From contig JAJXZC010000670.1 in assembly GCA_021780275.1 (NCBI GenBank), forward strand, positions 1-7,591: a stretch of 7,591 nt of DNA, given 5' to 3'. The notes below the pieces were generated by a model, which saw only the letters and a program-made list of their open reading frames with translations, made no database searches and was not told the origin of the DNA. The position numbers and the translations under genes were made by a program. Positions 5,662-7,591 of this stretch are shown here, piece by piece (the stretch's first letter is position 1; every line of letters starts with the position of its first letter). The stretch comes from Pseudomonadota bacterium. Its GTDB lineage: Bacteria > Pseudomonadota > Alphaproteobacteria > Parvibaculales > Parvibaculaceae.

Positions 5662-5689
5662 ATGATACTTCCGTTACAGTTTATGTCAA
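5662..5689 (-). promoter_or_regulatory. Strong sigma-70-type promoter for the two-repeat gene
   Basis: Read on the minus strand, a perfect -35 TTGACA (5689-5684) is separated by 16 nt from TATCAT (5667-5662, 5 of 6 to TATAAT). Transcription should start near 5655. That is downstream of the ATG at 5659-5657 but leaves a leader of about 30 nt, with GAGGAG, before the GTG at 5623. The promoter therefore helps decide the translation start. Confidence 0.6.
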
Positions 5690-5706
5690 TATCTTTCGTA
5701 AATATA

Positions 5707-5734
5707 TTGAACCCCTTGAATTTACTGCCATAAC
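5707..5734 (+). promoter_or_regulatory. Candidate promoter for the infA operon
   Basis: TTGAAC (5707-5712) and CATAAC (5729-5734) are 16 nt apart, each 4 of 6 to the sigma-70 consensus. They would give a leader of about 40 nt. The stretch 5660-5780 is the only non-coding space upstream of infA, and it is shared with the divergent two-repeat gene, so a promoter is expected here; this exact choice is weak. Confidence 0.3.
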
Positions 5735-5780
5735 GGCCTAAGTTAGCCTCGTCTCAATCGTTACGTATAAAAGAGAAACT

Positions 5781-6002
5781 ATGTCTGAAAAAGAAGATAT
5801 GATGACTTTCGACGGCGTCGTTCAGGAGTTGCTCCCGAACGCCATGTTCCGCGTCAAGCTCGACAACGATCACGTTGTCCTCGCCCACAGCTCCGGAAAA
5901 ATGCGCAAAAACCGCATCCGCGTGCTGGAAGGCGACAAGGTCAACGTCGAAATGACGCCCTATGACCTGACCAAGGGCCGGATTATATTCCGGTATAAAT
6001 AA
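5781..6002 (+). CDS. infA: Translation initiation factor IF-1
   Basis: A 73-residue S1/OB-fold protein that binds the 30S A site and assists IF-2 and IF-3 during initiation. It is nearly colinear with the 72-residue family standard. Diagnostic segments are [14 protein letters not shown] (17-30), [14 protein letters not shown] (39-52) and [18 protein letters not shown] at the C-terminus. The start at 5781 matches the family N-terminus (MSEKEDM); in-frame Met codons 7 and 8 would cut the first strand. The ribosome-binding site is weak (AGAG about 5 nt before ATG in an A-rich leader). It heads a tight plus-strand operon with maf 5 nt downstream, an arrangement common in alphaproteobacteria. Confidence 0.97.
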   Translation: MSEKEDMMTFDGVVQELLPNAMFRVKLDNDHVVLAHSSGKMRKNRIRVLEGDKVNVEMTPYDLTKGRIIFRYK

Positions 6003-6007
6003 GCTCC

Positions 6008-6574
6008 GTGCTTGTCCTTGCGTCAGCCTCGCCGCGCCGCCTCGAACTGCTGAAGCAGGCGGGCATCGTTCCCGACAGCATCGTTCCCGCGGACATCGAC
6101 GAAACGCCCCGTCCGCGCGAGTTGCCTGCCGCCTATGCCGCGCGCATTGCCCATGCCAAGGCTGAAAAGGTTTTTGCCCTGCACCCCGGCGCGCATGTGC
6201 TTGCGGCGGATACGGTCGTCGCCTGCGGGCGGCGCATTCTGCCCAAGGCGGAGACGGAAGCCGAGGCGCGCGCCTGCCTGCGTCTTTTGTCCGGGCGCAG
6301 GCACAGGGTTCTGACCGCGGTGGCGATTAAGTCTCCGACGGGCGAAAGGCAGGCGCTGGTGTCTTCCGTGGTGCGTTTCAAATGCCTCACGTCCGCGGAA
6401 ACGGATGCATACATCGCCACGAACGAATGGCAGGGCAAGGCAGGGGGCTATGCGATACAGGGCAAAGTTGCTATCCTGATTCCGTTCATCAGCGGATCGT
6501 ACACGAATATCGTCGGTTTGCCTTTGCATGAAACCGTCCGGATGTTGCGGAGCCTGAACCATGAGCGAGCTTGA
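6008..6574 (+). CDS. maf: Maf family nucleotide pyrophosphatase (dTTP/UTP-type)
   Basis: A 188-residue cytoplasmic enzyme of the Maf/HAM1 superfamily that hydrolyses the alpha-beta bond of nucleoside triphosphates, with suggested roles in pool sanitation and in septum inhibition. Motifs in order: phosphate loop SASPRRLELL (6-15), DETP (31-34), AADT with the likely catalytic Asp (66-69), GKAGGYAIQG (near 142-151), and GSYTNIVGLPLHE at the C-terminal end. WQGKAGGYAIQG is closer to the YhdE (dTTP/UTP) than the YceF (m7GTP) subfamily; that is judgement from memory. The start is GTG at 6008, 5 nt after the infA stop codon. No good ribosome-binding site is visible, so translation probably depends on coupling to infA. 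Its last 14 nt overlap the next gene. Confidence 0.93.
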   Translation: MLVLASASPRRLELLKQAGIVPDSIVPADIDETPRPRELPAAYAARIAHAKAEKVFALHPGAHVLAADTVVACGRRILPKAETEAEARACLRLLSGRRHRVLTAVAIKSPTGERQALVSSVVRFKCLTSAETDAYIATNEWQGKAGGYAIQGKVAILIPFISGSYTNIVGLPLHETVRMLRSLNHERA

Positions 6575-7591
6575 ACTTTTAGCGGATGATATCGGCGGCC
6601 GCCTGATGGCCGTCATCGTCAGGGACGGCGTTGCGGACGATCTTTACGCCGACGCCCCCGCGGGCGCGCCGCGCGCGCGGTGGGGCGCGCTTTATCTTGG
6701 CAAAGTGGTCAAGGTCGATACGAAACTGCAGGCCGCGCTGGTCGACCTCGGCGGCGGACTCACCGGATTTTTGCCGGCCAAGCACGTGCGCACGCCCGGC
6801 GCGGATGCCTCCGAAACGCGCTCGGGCATCGCGGAACTTTTGAGCGGCGGGCAGATGATCGTCGTGCAGGTCAAATCCGAAAGCCGCGCGGGCAGCCGCG
6901 ATGAAAACGAGAAAATGCCGCGGCTGACGATGAAGGTTTATCTCTCCGGCCTCTTTCTTGCCTACAGCCCCGTTTCACGGCAGGTGACCATTTCGCGCAA
7001 GATCGAGAACGAAGACATTCTCGCGCTGACCGCCAACCTGAAAGGCGCGGGCGGATGGATCGTGCGCAGCCCCGTGGAAAAAGCGTCCGAGGAAGACATC
7101 GAGGCCGAAGCCGCGCGCCTGCAGGCGGAATGGCAACGCATCCTCGCCGACAAACAGGCCATGGGCGACAGGCCCGGTCTGCTGCAAGAAGGGCCGGATG
7201 CCGTGGCGCGCGCGCTCACCGACTATGGCGCCGATGCTTTCGGGCATATCCGCGCGGGCAACAAAAGGGTCCTCGCGCTTCTGACCGACTGGAGCGCGGC
7301 GCATCAGCCTGCGCTGGCAAACTCGAAGCGCCTGAGATTGTTCAAGCCGGAAAAAAACGCCGCCGCGCTTTTCGAGGCCCACGACATTTACGGCACGCTT
7401 GAAGCTTTGGAAGACAATGTCGTGCATCTCAGTTCGGGCGCGTCACTCGTCATCGAGCCGACCGCGCAGCGCGAGAAGTCCACCGCCGAGAAGCTTCTGC
7501 GACACCTTGAAGCCAATGGCCGCCTGGGTCGGCTGCGGGCCGAGCTGGCCAATCGCAAGGCGGTCGAGTGGCTGGTCGAGCAGGCCAAGCC
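6561..7591 (+). CDS. Ribonuclease E/G family protein (3' end beyond window; aberrant tail)
   Basis: Residues 1-343 are visible. The N-terminal part carries an S1-like RNA-binding domain (about 42-128) with GALYLGKVVKVDTKLQAALV and GGGLTGFLPAKHV, as in RNase E and G. The RNase-H-like and 5'-sensor regions follow: VSRQVTISRKIENE, GGWIVRSPVEKASEEDIEAE, LQAEWQRI, FEAHDIYGTLEAL and VHLSSGASLVIEPTA (up to 302). By family knowledge these enzymes cleave single-stranded RNA during rRNA maturation and mRNA decay. The next expected block, with the catalytic Asp of an IDVNSG-like motif, is absent. From residue 303 (base 7467) the frame instead reads QREKSTAEKLL...RKAVEWLVEQAK, like a trigger factor C-terminus. 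This could be an assembly chimera or a real variant. Start ATG 6561 has GGAG 8 nt upstream and overlaps maf by 14 nt. Confidence 0.85.
   Translation, partial: MSELELLADDIGGRLMAVIVRDGVADDLYADAPAGAPRARWGALYLGKVVKVDTKLQAALVDLGGGLTGFLPAKHVRTPGADASETRSGIAELLSGGQMIVVQVKSESRAGSRDENEKMPRLTMKVYLSGLFLAYSPVSRQVTISRKIENEDILALTANLKGAGGWIVRSPVEKASEEDIEAEAARLQAEWQRILADKQAMGDRPGLLQEGPDAVARALTDYGADAFGHIRAGNKRVLALLTDWSAAHQPALANSKRLRLFKPEKNAAALFEAHDIYGTLEALEDNVVHLSSGASLVIEPTAQREKSTAEKLLRHLEANGRLGRLRAELANRKAVEWLVEQAK

Noticed and set aside
5132..5665. 177-codon plus-strand open frame opposite the two-repeat gene
   Set aside because: The minus-strand frame has internal domain duplication, promoter and ribosome-binding sites; the plus-strand frame has none and contains the terminator hairpin.
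5766..5771. TATAAA as the infA -10 box
   Set aside because: It would start transcription only about 3 nt before the ATG, and the matching -35 (TTAGCC) is poor.
5977..5995. Hairpin CCGGA...TCCGG at the end of infA as a terminator
   Set aside because: The stem is only 5 bp and no T-run follows; maf begins a few bases later in the same operon.
1..7591. tRNA, rRNA, CRISPR array, insertion sequence or phage gene
   Set aside because: No cloverleaf-like segment, regularly spaced identical repeats, transposase motif or terminal inverted repeats were seen on either strand.

Overview
The gene complement points to an alphaproteobacterium. The MurA, Dcd and IF-1 sequences have the look of that class. 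The order infA, maf, RNase E/G-like is a familiar alphaproteobacterial run, and the coding style is GC-rich. I would guess a Rhodospirillales- or Micavibrio-like lineage, possibly from a metagenome, but I cannot place it more closely from sequence alone. Both ends of the window cut through genes. LAYOUT: (1) 1480 down to the left edge, minus strand: the first 493 residues of a signalling protein with an anti-sigma-type ATPase domain, a response-regulator receiver and a PP2C/SpoIIE phosphatase. A textbook sigma-54 -24/-12 promoter sits just upstream. (2) 1600-2293, plus strand: a 46-residue very basic small protein and dcd (dCTP deaminase), one base apart. (3) 2294-2553: an AT-rich intergenic stretch unusually full of structure. 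It has a GYAT motif repeated about every helical turn, a 12-bp palindrome, an inverted repeat and a perfect 25-bp tandem duplication carrying TATAAT. (4) 2627-3634, plus strand: a more AT-rich gene for an unrecognised protein with a gluzincin-like HETGH...ECAAD metal site; its 5' end may be frameshifted. (5) 3712-4989, plus strand: murA. (6) 4994-5623, minus strand, convergent with murA: an unrecognised protein made of two copies of one domain of about 75 residues. A perfect terminator hairpin for murA transcripts lies inside this gene on the opposite strand. (7) 5781 to the right edge, plus strand: a compact infA, maf, RNase E/G-family operon. The last 120 or so bases of the RNase reading frame stop resembling RNase E/G and resemble the C-terminus of trigger factor instead. 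HOW IT WORKS TOGETHER: dcd (pyrimidine nucleotide supply), murA (first committed step of peptidoglycan), infA (translation initiation), maf (nucleotide pyrophosphatase) and the RNase form a housekeeping backbone. It is interrupted by two accessory genes, the metallopeptidase-like gene and the two-repeat gene, and flanked by a sigma-54-type regulatory protein. The points most worth a second look are the sigma-54 promoter on the three-domain phosphatase, the duplicated-domain protein with a ribosome-binding site in front of each copy, the murA terminator buried in the convergent gene, the phased repeats downstream of dcd, and the aberrant tail of the RNase, which may be an assembly chimera.
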